A DNA stretch of 38,004 nt. It comes from an uncultured Aureispira sp. GTDB lineage: Bacteria; Bacteroidota; Bacteroidia; Chitinophagales; Saprospiraceae. Made by a program: the position numbers and the translations under genes. The notes under the pieces were generated by a model. The model was not told the origin of the DNA and did not search any database. It saw nothing but the letters and a program-made list of their open reading frames with translations. Numbering within the stretch: position 1 is the first letter of the stretch; the number at the start of each line of letters is the position of its first letter. The stretch spans positions 1 through 38,004 of the forward strand of contig CAJQQM010000084.1 of assembly GCA_905480485.1 (NCBI GenBank), in the 5' to 3' direction. Below, one piece after another: positions 27,701 through 34,746 of the stretch.

Positions 27701-28170
27701 AATATTTCCTCGAATTGATCGACGACAATGATTAGGTTCTCACCACGCTGAACTTCTGACTTCTTGAAAGCTTCTACGACACCAAGGCTTCCGTTACGCA
27801 ACATCCCTTCAATCTTGGCCGGATAACTAGGGTCCATTTTTTCGTTGCCATGCAAAACATTACGCTGTGCCAACTGACGACTAAGATTTTCTAGAGGGTT
27901 GTTCCCAGGATTACATACACAAACACGCCAATCAGGACCTGCTTGCCCAGCAAAACCATCTTGTAGTCGGGGAATAAGCATGGAACGAATAAACGATGAT
28001 TTACCGTTGCCACTACTGCCGACAACCGCCAAAAAACGGGTCGTACGGATTTTTCTCAATAATTCGTCTAGTTGGCGTTCTCGACCAAAAAAGAAATCTT
28101 TTTCGGCAGCCTCAAATGGTCTTAAACCTGGAAAAGGGGCTTTAATATTGAGTGTATCTACTCCTTGCAT
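24772..28170 (-). CDS. Membrane-anchored nSTAND ATPase with coiled coil and seven WD40 repeats
   Basis: A 1132-residue protein. It opens with the nSTAND hallmark PFPGLRPFEAAEKDFFFGRE, then Walker A GSSGNGKS (51-58) and Walker B LIIVVDQFEEIF (146-157), followed by the helical/winged-helix part with ITIAHESLIKRWTRLKGWA. One membrane segment lies at about 518-540 (GYFGIFLILFFLLLTCWALY) after a basic stretch (ARKEETRKR), predicting the ATPase in the cytoplasm. An Ala/Lys/Glu-rich coiled coil follows (about 545-695), then seven WD40 repeats (about 735-1085, e.g. TSIDVSSDGKYVAGVG, VAFSEDGSMLVVGSLDKSATLW). A C-terminal IIRMNLSDKSWKKYVG motif is typical of nSTAND-WD40 proteins. With one membrane crossing, the WD40 propeller would be periplasmic, which is unusual. 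STAND ATPases are ligand-triggered switches. First gene of a four-gene series with a barrel, a lipoprotein and a TerB protein. Confidence 0.92.
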   Translation of the reverse strand: MQGVDTLNIKAPFPGLRPFEAAEKDFFFGRERQLDELLRKIRTTRFLAVVGSSGNGKSSFIRSMLIPRLQDGFAGQAGPDWRVCVCNPGNNPLENLSRQLAQRNVLHGNEKMDPSYPAKIEGMLRNGSLGVVEAFKKSEVQRGENLIIVVDQFEEIFNFSKKNKRNEEDAATFINLLLNASRQKDAPIYVLFTMRSSFIGACAEFRGLAEAINDGQFLIPRIKSEDLKRIIVHPIQHERCTKIHGFKAEIDDDVVNAIIKDLGKNTDELGTLQHAMLRMWNFWLDKEQDTDVPIAMTHYKGVGTVKGAMARHAEEAYADLDTEEKRIICERIFRAMVEKSNDGNHTSRAVTVKEMMNITGRSLREVRLVIYTFSQSGRRFLTAPPVAEIDEDSVITIAHESLIKRWTRLKGWANDEAEAAEMYGRLCAAAALHYEGKGSLWKNPELKLGLKWFDPETHDPDFSWKLPPNQEWAKRYESSLVGYGKAIEFLLESDEKSSAANTRVREQGARKEETRKRIGYFGIFLILFFLLLTCWALYQAAVADRSRYNARQSELESKRQTYLAELSKQESKRQKFYAELSKEKAEQEKLRAENANLTAMQAAKIAEKNARNAAKAKRDALNEKRKADIAREQAERDRDYARAMQAEADKAKDEAVKQKEIATKVKGLSLAQSIAVKSMKEENEDIQGLLAKEAYELNNANEGNPQDAFVYDAIYKALLTLEEVNKNNPEFNALDQAPDGRDRVGRIRSLQVPEGDGKIYTVGSDGLLLKWNFGIYGSMAARKDKTNKPEVLSSNLSVSRALDISPDGKFLARAGDADKVIITDAESGQDLSYVDANKGKRIWDLRYTPSGDGLIVLGDAGEGTTSILYANMDGATSPIIAKTPERLTSIDVSSDGKYVAGVGKTDIVNIWNIQNQRREFELKDGQSDKFATAVAFNPQGRFVCVGYQDGTIIIWDLNRMQNDPNYTPEKFLNHSSKISDVAFSEDGSMLVVGSLDKSATLWKIRDEAYRGYENFEEFPYTNPKYTPIKLNNHQDWVTSVGFSNDGSRVLTATANGEVKIWEVDMTIYADQICDIIRMNLSDKSWKKYVGTDDPNERELFIETPDGGRRIPLSTCGEQAVQMKDPQSIKEND

Positions 28171-28598
28171 AATTTTTGGTTAAATTCAATCTTATTGAGC
28201 TGTAAGCGCTTATATCTCACGATGACATTATTCATTTTTACACACAGGTTCATTAGCCAATACTCAGTTTGCTAATTGGATAGGTAACATTGAAGATAGT
28301 GAAATATTTAGTAATATGAAACACTTTTGTATAGATTTCAAAAAAAAAACGGTGACAGGATATGGAGTGCTACTACAGCCCTACTTCAACCCATACATCC
28401 TGCAGAGTTTGTAAAAGCGAACCCAAGCCCTGAAAGGCCTATTAATAAACTGTAAAACAACTACCAACACATAGTAATAAGTAACCAATTACTAGCGTGA
28501 AATAATATTTTCATTGCCTGTTTGGTTAGCCAAATTCGACATTTAAATTAGAAAAATGATAGGATTTTTAAATTATTAATATAAAAAAAACACTGTCT
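28171..28598. other. Intergenic region between murA and the nSTAND operon, structured and partly GC-richer
   Basis: This 428-base gap between two minus-strand genes has no ORF I trust. It holds a 10-base palindrome TAAGCGCTTA (28203-28212, 33 bases before the nSTAND start), the hairpin plus U10 element (28340-28402), a small GCC/GGC hairpin near 28427-28438, a perfect 7-base inverted repeat TAGTAAT/ATTACTA (28472-28478, 28488-28494), and TTTGG/CCAAA (28521-28534). Bases 28350-28440 are visibly richer in G and C than the flanks. No TAnnTTTG box on the minus strand was found, so the operon promoter is unidentified. Confidence 0.5.
28340..28402 (-). terminator. Hairpin followed by U10: terminator, possibly the 3' end of a small RNA or leader
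   Basis: On the minus strand, arm CAGGATGTATGG (plus 28391-28402) pairs with CCATATCCTG (plus 28356-28365), ten pairs with a two-base bulge and a 25-base loop. A run of ten U (plus A run 28340-28349) follows after about six bases. It lies about 200 bases past the murA stop and 170 bases before the nSTAND start. It may end the murA transcript, a separate small RNA, or serve as an attenuator for the nSTAND operon. The long loop makes a simple terminator less ideal. Confidence 0.45.
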
Positions 28599-29924
28599 TT
28601 AAGTTAAATCAACACGTCTAATTTGCGCCCCTAACCCATTCAACCGTTCATCTATACGTTCGTAGCCTCTATCAATTTGATTGATTTGTAAAATTTTGGA
28701 CGTCCCTTTGGCAGACAAGGCAGCAATAAGCAAGGATACACCTGCTCGAATATCCGGGGAAGTCATTGTAATGGCGCGTAAAGGATATTTTCTTTCTAAA
28801 CCGATAATAGTGGCTCGATGCGGGTCGCATAAAATAAGTTGAGCCCCCATATCAATCAGCTTATCAACAAAGAACAAACGGCTTTCGAACATTTTTTGAT
28901 GAATCAGCACCGAACCTTTGGCTTGTGTAGCCAAGACAAGCATAATACTCATCAAATCAGGCGGGAAACCCGGCCAAGGAGCATCATAGATAGTCATTAT
29001 CGAGCCATCGATAAATGTTTGAATTTCGTACAAATCTTGTTCAGGCACTACAATATCATCGCCGACAACATCAAATTGAATCCCCATACGCTGAAAAGTG
29101 GGAAGAATATTCCCCAACAAATCAGCACGTACATCTTTGATGGTTAGGGCAGATTGAGTCATAGCGGCCATACCAATAAAACTACCTATTTCTATCATAT
29201 CAGGCAATACACGGTGGCCAGTTCCAAACATCTTTGCAACGCCCTCCACAACTAATTTATTAGAACCGACTCCCGAAATACGGGCGCCCATACTGTTTAG
29301 CATTTTGCAAAGTTGTTGTAAATAGGGTTCGCAAGCAGCATTATAAATAGTAGTTACCCCTTGCGCCATAGAGGCCGCCATTACTGTATTAGCTGTCCCC
29401 GTGACTGATATTTCATCCATCAAAATATAAGCACCCTTCAAATCAGGGGCTTTGATCGAATACAAACTATTTTCACTATCATAATTAAAAATAGCTCCAA
29501 GCTTTTGCAAGCCTAATAAATGCGTATCAATCCGTCGTCTTCCGATTTTATCACCTCCAGGTTTCGGCAAAACTGCTTTTCCGAAACGCGCCAACAATGG
29601 CCCTATAAGCATTACAGAACCCCTTATCCTACTTGCATTAGACACAAATTCGGGACTATAAAAATAGTCTAAATTTACCTCAGAAGCTTGAAATGAATAA
29701 GTATTAGAGGCTGTCTTTTCTACGATAACACCCAAGCCTTCTAACAGCTGAATCAATAATACAACATCTTTAATGTCTGGCAAATTGGAAATGGTTACTT
29801 TGTCGGATGTTAGCAAAACAGCGCAAATAACCTGTAAAGCTTCATTCTTTGCCCCTTGTGGTACAATTTCTCCGCTTAATTTGTGACCACCTTCTACTAT
29901 AAATGCCTGGTTTTTGTTTGACAT
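28599..29924 (-). CDS. murA: UDP-N-acetylglucosamine 1-carboxyvinyltransferase (Asp variant)
   Basis: MurA transfers enolpyruvate from phosphoenolpyruvate to UDP-GlcNAc, the first committed step of peptidoglycan synthesis, in the cytoplasm. At 441 residues it has the EPSP-synthase-like two-domain fold. Signature segments are EIVPQGAKNEALQVICAVLL (catalytic Lys26-Asn27), RGSVMLIGPLLARFGKAVLP, PGGDKIGRRRIDTHLLGLQ, YDAPWPGFPPDLMSIMLVLA and SPDIRAGVSLLIAALSAKG. The loop residue that is Cys115 in Escherichia coli is Asp125 here (codon at 29550-29552). The same Cys-to-Asp change occurs naturally in Mycobacterium and Chlamydia MurA and blocks fosfomycin alkylation while keeping activity. It is monocistronic by context, with no promoter box recognised in the 180 bases upstream. 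Confidence 0.96.
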   Translation of the reverse strand: MSNKNQAFIVEGGHKLSGEIVPQGAKNEALQVICAVLLTSDKVTISNLPDIKDVVLLIQLLEGLGVIVEKTASNTYSFQASEVNLDYFYSPEFVSNASRIRGSVMLIGPLLARFGKAVLPKPGGDKIGRRRIDTHLLGLQKLGAIFNYDSENSLYSIKAPDLKGAYILMDEISVTGTANTVMAASMAQGVTTIYNAACEPYLQQLCKMLNSMGARISGVGSNKLVVEGVAKMFGTGHRVLPDMIEIGSFIGMAAMTQSALTIKDVRADLLGNILPTFQRMGIQFDVVGDDIVVPEQDLYEIQTFIDGSIMTIYDAPWPGFPPDLMSIMLVLATQAKGSVLIHQKMFESRLFFVDKLIDMGAQLILCDPHRATIIGLERKYPLRAITMTSPDIRAGVSLLIAALSAKGTSKILQINQIDRGYERIDERLNGLGAQIRRVDLT

Positions 29925-29991
29925 GAATCAAGATTTTCTCTTTGATAAATTAGAAAAGTTGCTCAGCTATGATTTAGGTACAACTTTCTTT

Positions 29992-29999
29992 TAATTTTG
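29992..29999 (+). promoter_or_regulatory. Candidate -7 box (TAATTTTG) for the alpha/beta hydrolase gene
   Basis: TAATTTTG matches TAnnTTTG and lies about 105 bases before the hydrolase ATG in the divergent murA/hydrolase gap. No TTG lies at the normal spacing, so support is moderate. Confidence 0.35.
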
Positions 30000-30104
30000 A
30001 GCAATTTATAAATAATAAATTGTAATATTAAGATAATGACAAGAACTTATTGAAAAGTTAAAAAAAATAGCTCCTGGACTACTAATTAACTAAAACCATC
30101 CACT

Positions 30105-31055
30105 ATGATAAAATGGATAAAAAGGCTTTTTATAGCAGCTTTACTATTATTTGGTTTACTAAATTTTATAATTTACAATCATGCCTACCGATTGACTCAT
30201 TTTGTGGACAAAGCAGTTCCCAAATTGAATACAGAAGCCATTGCTAAGAAAAGTTTTTGGGAAAAGTCCAAACTAGCCATTATGGGGACAGAAAATCCTA
30301 AACTAAGCAAGCAGCGCATGCCTGATAGCTTATTTAAGGCCTTTACAATAGGGAACCACCCAAGGCTACACGCATGGTGGACAGAGACAAATACAGCAGC
30401 GAAAGGAGTTGTCCTCCTATTTCATGGTTACAATTCTAACAAATCTAGTATGTTGAATCGCAGCAGGGTTTTTAGAAAACTGGGCTATCATTGCTTATTG
30501 GTTGATTTTAGGGGACATGGCAATTCGGAAGGTGTTGTTACATCAATAGGATACCACGAAGCCGAGGATGTACATACAGCGTATCGTTATATCCAAACCT
30601 ACCACCAAAACTTACCGATTATCTTGATGGGTACTTCGATGGGCGCGGTTAGCATTCTGAATGCAGTCTCTAAGTATGAGATGCAGCTAAAAAAATTAAT
30701 TATTGAATGCCCTTTTGAATCGATGCGTACAGCGGTAGAAAGCCGCCTTGACCAACTAGAACTACCTACGGCCGTTTTAGCTGATTTACTTTTGTTTTGG
30801 GGTGGCATCCAAAACAATATGGATTGTACCGCACACAATGCTGCAAAATATGCTTCTACAGTAAAAGTACCAACGCTAATGATTTACGGACAAAAGGACC
30901 CAAAAGTTAGCCGTTCTGAAATCAATCACGTGTACCAGGCGCTTAAAGGGTCAAAACAGTTAGAAGTAATAGAAAACGCAGCCCACGACCAACTGATGGA
31001 GGACGACCCTGAAACATGGACGAAAGTGGTTTGGGCTTTCTTAGAAAATTCTTAG
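30105..31055 (+). CDS. Membrane-anchored alpha/beta hydrolase
   Basis: A 316-residue serine hydrolase. Residues about 7-27 (RLFIAALLLFGLLNFIIYNH) are an uncleaved signal anchor, so the catalytic domain should face the periplasm. The fold's landmarks are the oxyanion-hole strand VVLLFHGYNSNKSSM, the LLVDFRGHGNSEG strand/loop, the nucleophile elbow GTSMGA (Ser in ILMGTSMGAVS), the acid Asp in LMIYGQKDPKV and the catalytic His in ENAAHDQLM. This matches the family of envelope-anchored BAAT/hydrolase_4-like proteins (similar to YfhR/ABHD13-type); the substrate is not predictable. It ends only 3 bases before the convergent stop of the AAA+ gene, so the two genes probably lack separate terminators. 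Confidence 0.88.
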   Translation: MIKWIKRLFIAALLLFGLLNFIIYNHAYRLTHFVDKAVPKLNTEAIAKKSFWEKSKLAIMGTENPKLSKQRMPDSLFKAFTIGNHPRLHAWWTETNTAAKGVVLLFHGYNSNKSSMLNRSRVFRKLGYHCLLVDFRGHGNSEGVVTSIGYHEAEDVHTAYRYIQTYHQNLPIILMGTSMGAVSILNAVSKYEMQLKKLIIECPFESMRTAVESRLDQLELPTAVLADLLLFWGGIQNNMDCTAHNAAKYASTVKVPTLMIYGQKDPKVSRSEINHVYQALKGSKQLEVIENAAHDQLMEDDPETWTKVVWAFLENS

Positions 31056-31058
31056 AAT

Positions 31059-33710
31059 TTATTTGCCCGAACCAGACTTTTTTCTGAAACCTATTGATTT
31101 TTTGTTAAATATATCGTCATCATGACTCAATTTAAGGGTTGCGACATCTTCGTAAGTAATAAGGTTTAGAATGTTAGGGTCTCGTTCTTCTGAAGGAATC
31201 GAAGCAAGCCTCAAGGATTGGTTTTTGACAATATCGTTTACGACATTTCTTACTGAACGTGCGTTGCCAAAATATTTATCCCTGAACTCATACAAAAAGT
31301 CGAGGTACTTATCCAGATGCTTCTTGGCGTCTTTGTCAACAATTAGACCCTCCTCTTCTAACATTTGCAAGGCAATTTCCATCAAATCCTTACTTTGGTA
31401 GTCCTCGAATTTGAGGATTTTATCAAAACGAGAACGCAAGCCAGGATTTGCTTTCAAAAAGGCTTCCATATTATCGGGGTATCCTGCAGCAAAAACAAAA
31501 AACTGCCCACGGTTGTCTTCCATACGTTTTAATATAGTTTGAATCGCTTCATTTCCAAAATCTGACCCTCCTGCCATACTTCCACTTCCGGAACTTGTAA
31601 GGGCGTATGCTTCGTCTATAAATAAAACACCTCCCATCGATTCATCAATACGTTCGGCTGTTTTAATCGCTGTTTGTCCAACATATCCTGCGACCAAACC
31701 TTGTCTATCTGTTTCAACCATATGCCCTCTTTCAAGAACACCCAAAGCTTTGTAAATTTTGGTAAGAATACGCGCTACGGTAGTTTTACCAGTGCCAGGA
31801 TTGCCGACAAAAACAGTATGCAAATAAAATTTGTTAAGAACATTTCGACTACTTTCCCGGTAAAAGCGAACCAATCGAACCATTTCGTTGATTTCCTTTT
31901 TGATATTCTCCATACCAATCATATGATTGAGTTCGTTCATGGCAATTTCTAAAAGTTTTTCGTCAACTGGCAAATTTGGCAAACGCTTAGGTCGTTCTAT
32001 TTCAATTTTCATTACGTCGTCAATCAAGACAGTTTCTAACTCTTGATTGGTGAATTTGTTGGGATCGTTGTCTTCCATAATTCGCAAACCAAGTGCTATC
32101 TTAGCCTGATCGATTAAGTCGTACACAAAGCGCGCATTACCAAAGGCACGATCGCGATTTCTGTAAGCTTCTATGATTAATTCATCGATCATTTTTTTGG
32201 CCCTTTTGTCGGGCGATATGTGCTTTTTGTCACAAGCGTACCGCGAAATCGATGAGAGCTCGTGTGGCAAATAATCAGAGAAAGTAAAATACAACTTAAA
32301 CCTTGATTTGAGGCCAGGATTTGACGTTAAAAAATGCTCCATTTCTTTGGGGTAGCCTGCTACGATAACAGCCATATCTCCCTCTCCGTTTGACATCTCT
32401 TTTACTAGTATTTCAATGACCTCTCTACCAAAATCCTTGCTATCGTCATTTGACCTTGCCAAAGCATATGCTTCGTCTATAAACAAAACACCACCGCGGG
32501 CTTTCTCAATTGCTTCTTTGACTTTCGGGGCTGTTTGACCAATATATTCCCCCACCAAATCTACCCGATCAACTTCATGCACGTGGCCTTTCGACAACAA
32601 ACCCATACTTTTGTATAACTTACCCATCATCTGAGCAACAGTTGTTTTACCGGTACCTGGATTGCCTATAAAAACAGAATGAATATTTATTTCCTCATCC
32701 TCTTCAAATCCTTTCTCACGTCTGAGTTGCAAAAACTGCAAATAAGATGCATGATCGCGTACTTGACGTTTAATATCCTGCAAACCAATTAATTCGTCTA
32801 ACTTGCCCATCACTTCCTCGAATGAAGCATCGTCTTGCATTTCTTCATTAAAAACAACCGGCTGATATTGATTAGGAAGCACCGCCCCTGCGATACCCTC
32901 CTCCGATTCTTCGGCTACTTCAAAAGGTATAACTGCCAAGAGTTGATCCATGAAAACGATTTCAGCAGTATATTGGTCTTCTGTCCACGAACCTTTGATA
33001 TTTGACCCCCAATGCATCGATAACTCTATCGTCTCATCTTCCTTATCAACATGATGTAATTTCATCGCCTGACCTTTAAGTTGCCGACTACCGTTGTAAA
33101 ACTTGACAAAAACTTCGCAATACCAGCTTTTTTGTGGCAAAATATTTTCAAAGCTTAATTCGGTATAAATATATCGAGTTTCCTCTTTCGAAAATGTTTT
33201 GAAATAAATACGTTCGTCTTTTTTTACATCATCATAGGGCCCTTCGTATAGTTTGAGCGACTTGATACCTATATAGGCACTTGGGTCTAAATATTTTTCG
33301 GCACTTTCTTCTATATAAAAATACTTGGTGGCAACTTTTTCTCCATCTACATAGACCTCCCAGTAGTAGGTGCCTTTCTTCCAGAAAGCACCAGCTTTTT
33401 TGTTGCCCCAGCCTTCGCGAATGTATACTATGTTGTCGTACTTACTGACTTTTCTGTCAAAATTGAGGTCGCACAACTCTTTTCTACCTTTCTTGAGAGA
33501 ATAACATTTAATATTGATTTGCACATTCCAATCTTCGTCATCAAACAACTTGTTGTAAAATGAAAGTTCTGCATAAATATAGGTGGCTTCGTGCCGGTCG
33601 AATACCTGACGGTATTTCTTTTTGTTATCCGCGAGCCATTCGGTAGAAGCATATACTTTGAGGTCTCTGAACTTATATTTCACAAAATTGGGATCAAGAA
33701 TTCTTGACAT
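31059..33710 (-). CDS. Tandem CbbX/SpoVK-type AAA+ ATPase with duplicated N-terminal beta domain
   Basis: An 883-residue cytoplasmic protein with two complete CbbX-family AAA+ modules. Module 1 (about 305-590) has Walker A GNPGTGKTT at 349-357, Walker B GGVLFIDEAYAL near 400 and the NPGLKSRF arginine-finger region. Module 2 (about 595-860) has Walker A GNPGTGKTT at 636-644, GGVLFIDEAYALTSSG near 690 and NPGLRSRF. Before them are two similar beta-rich domains of ~120 residues (about 15-135 and 150-270) sharing YIYAELSF/YIYTELSF starts, a W-V-I-K-Y core and a REGWGN/MHWGSN turn. CbbX remodels Rubisco and EccA proteins act in type VII secretion, but neither partner is present. A chaperone-like remodelling role is inferred; the N-terminal domains presumably recognise the substrate. 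No signal peptide. Confidence 0.9.
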   Translation of the reverse strand: MSRILDPNFVKYKFRDLKVYASTEWLADNKKKYRQVFDRHEATYIYAELSFYNKLFDDEDWNVQINIKCYSLKKGRKELCDLNFDRKVSKYDNIVYIREGWGNKKAGAFWKKGTYYWEVYVDGEKVATKYFYIEESAEKYLDPSAYIGIKSLKLYEGPYDDVKKDERIYFKTFSKEETRYIYTELSFENILPQKSWYCEVFVKFYNGSRQLKGQAMKLHHVDKEDETIELSMHWGSNIKGSWTEDQYTAEIVFMDQLLAVIPFEVAEESEEGIAGAVLPNQYQPVVFNEEMQDDASFEEVMGKLDELIGLQDIKRQVRDHASYLQFLQLRREKGFEEDEEINIHSVFIGNPGTGKTTVAQMMGKLYKSMGLLSKGHVHEVDRVDLVGEYIGQTAPKVKEAIEKARGGVLFIDEAYALARSNDDSKDFGREVIEILVKEMSNGEGDMAVIVAGYPKEMEHFLTSNPGLKSRFKLYFTFSDYLPHELSSISRYACDKKHISPDKRAKKMIDELIIEAYRNRDRAFGNARFVYDLIDQAKIALGLRIMEDNDPNKFTNQELETVLIDDVMKIEIERPKRLPNLPVDEKLLEIAMNELNHMIGMENIKKEINEMVRLVRFYRESSRNVLNKFYLHTVFVGNPGTGKTTVARILTKIYKALGVLERGHMVETDRQGLVAGYVGQTAIKTAERIDESMGGVLFIDEAYALTSSGSGSMAGGSDFGNEAIQTILKRMEDNRGQFFVFAAGYPDNMEAFLKANPGLRSRFDKILKFEDYQSKDLMEIALQMLEEEGLIVDKDAKKHLDKYLDFLYEFRDKYFGNARSVRNVVNDIVKNQSLRLASIPSEERDPNILNLITYEDVATLKLSHDDDIFNKKSIGFRKKSGSGK

Positions 33711-33999
33711 GACATTTGTATTTTGATAATTGACTTAATTTGGATATAAACTATAGTACCGTTCCCGATGAATTAGACTAAACAACAAGGGCTTTAACCG
33801 AAACATTGCCTTGATAAGGTGATTGTAAAAACATTCGTTAACACCTCCCAAAGCTGTAGCAAAGGCTACCTAACAAATTCTTCAGTACGGGATACTTGCA
33901 ATAGTTTATTAATATAGTGAATTTTTCTGATTTGGAAACAAGTCAGATTAGTATTAACAAAATTTTTTGATTAAGTGTAAACGAATCGAGTTATCTTGT
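33711..33999. other. Intergenic region upstream of the AAA+ gene
   Basis: 289 bases with no ORF. A small hairpin (GTAGC at 33856-33860, GCTAC at 33865-33869, AAAG loop) sits mid-region without a T run. No TAnnTTTG box on the minus strand was found for the AAA+ gene. Confidence 0.35.
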
Positions 34000-34605
34000 T
34001 TATAACAACATATTGAGAAGAAAAAAAGCAACCAGGAAAAGCCAAAGTCCGTCTAAAAAATGCCAGTAAATGGTTAGCAGCTGCAATCGCATTCGTTTGA
34101 TAGGGTCAGAAAAATACAGCAAAACGGTCATTGGTTCTCGCATTTTGTTGTAGGCATTGTACAAAAAAATTGCCAAGAAAGGCAAACCTCCAAGGATGTG
34201 TGCAAAGTGCAAACCAGAAATAGCATAAAGGTAATTAACACCGTTGCCAATATCTTCTCCAAATAAAGTGTCTTTGTAATACAACCATGCTATGACTTGT
34301 GCCCCCATAAAAACAATCGTCAAGCCCATCGTAATAGAAAGGGCTTTTTGGTAGGCCGGCGTGTCGTCTTCTCGATAGGCACGATTTGCTTTATTGATGG
34401 TTAGACTACTGATAAATAATAAGATGGAATTGATAATAAACAAAGGAGGTAAGTAGACGCCATTAGCACCATTTTGATTGCGTGTAAAAACATAACCAAT
34501 AGCAAATGCAATAAAAAGAATTGATAAGCTAAATAAAAGAAGAAAAAGTAATATTTTTTCTATCGGCAAGCGGAAAAGGGCTTCATTCTTTGGTTGATTC
34601 GGCAT
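34000..34605 (-). CDS. Haem-copper oxidase subunit III (cytochrome c oxidase, CtaE-like)
   Basis: A 201-residue membrane protein with five predicted transmembrane helices, the short form of subunit III. The signature regions are GLHFAHILGGLPFL and YWHFLDGLWLFLVAFFLL near the C-terminus, both typical of the COX3 family; helix 1 is LLLFLLLFSLSILFIAFAIGY-like (residues about 18-39). Subunit III stabilises the catalytic core and oxygen/proton pathways of terminal oxidases in the inner membrane. It is odd that no subunit I, II or IV gene is adjacent: the neighbours are an AAA+ ATPase and a secreted protein. It may serve an oxidase encoded elsewhere or be a second, separate copy. Confidence 0.9.
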   Translation of the reverse strand: MPNQPKNEALFRLPIEKILLFLLLFSLSILFIAFAIGYVFTRNQNGANGVYLPPLFIINSILLFISSLTINKANRAYREDDTPAYQKALSITMGLTIVFMGAQVIAWLYYKDTLFGEDIGNGVNYLYAISGLHFAHILGGLPFLAIFLYNAYNKMREPMTVLLYFSDPIKRMRLQLLTIYWHFLDGLWLFLVAFFLLNMLL

Positions 34606-34687
34606 AAAATTAGATTTGACCTAAAAAGGTAGTACAGTATATCTAACTATTAAACCATCTCCCTTTATTAATGTTTAGAATAGAAAC

Positions 34688-34728
34688 AAAAAAAGGCACA
34701 ATAGTCAAGAAACTAATTGCGCCTTTTT
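34688..34728 (-). terminator. Rho-independent terminator after the T9SS-sorted protein gene
   Basis: Arms AAAAAGGCACAAT (34690-34702) and ATTGCGCCTTTTT (34716-34728) pair over 13 bases with one G-U in the minus-strand RNA. A U7 tract follows (A run 34688-34694). It lies 19 bases past the stop of the 34747-37308 gene. Confidence 0.75.
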
Positions 34729-34746
34729 AATTTGTGTTTGGACCTT

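Noticed and set aside
26670-28183. Several plus-strand ORFs of 60-110 codons opposite the nSTAND gene
   Set aside because: They are shadows of a strongly coding minus-strand gene, lack recognisable domains and have no promoter boxes of their own.
28521-28534. TTTGG/CCAAA hairpin as the murA terminator
   Set aside because: Short stem and no U tract on the minus strand; the hairpin with U10 further downstream is a better candidate.
31059-33710. Rubisco activase CbbX or sporulation protein SpoVK as the name
   Set aside because: Only the AAA+ modules match; there are no Rubisco or sporulation genes and the architecture (two modules plus N-terminal repeats) differs.
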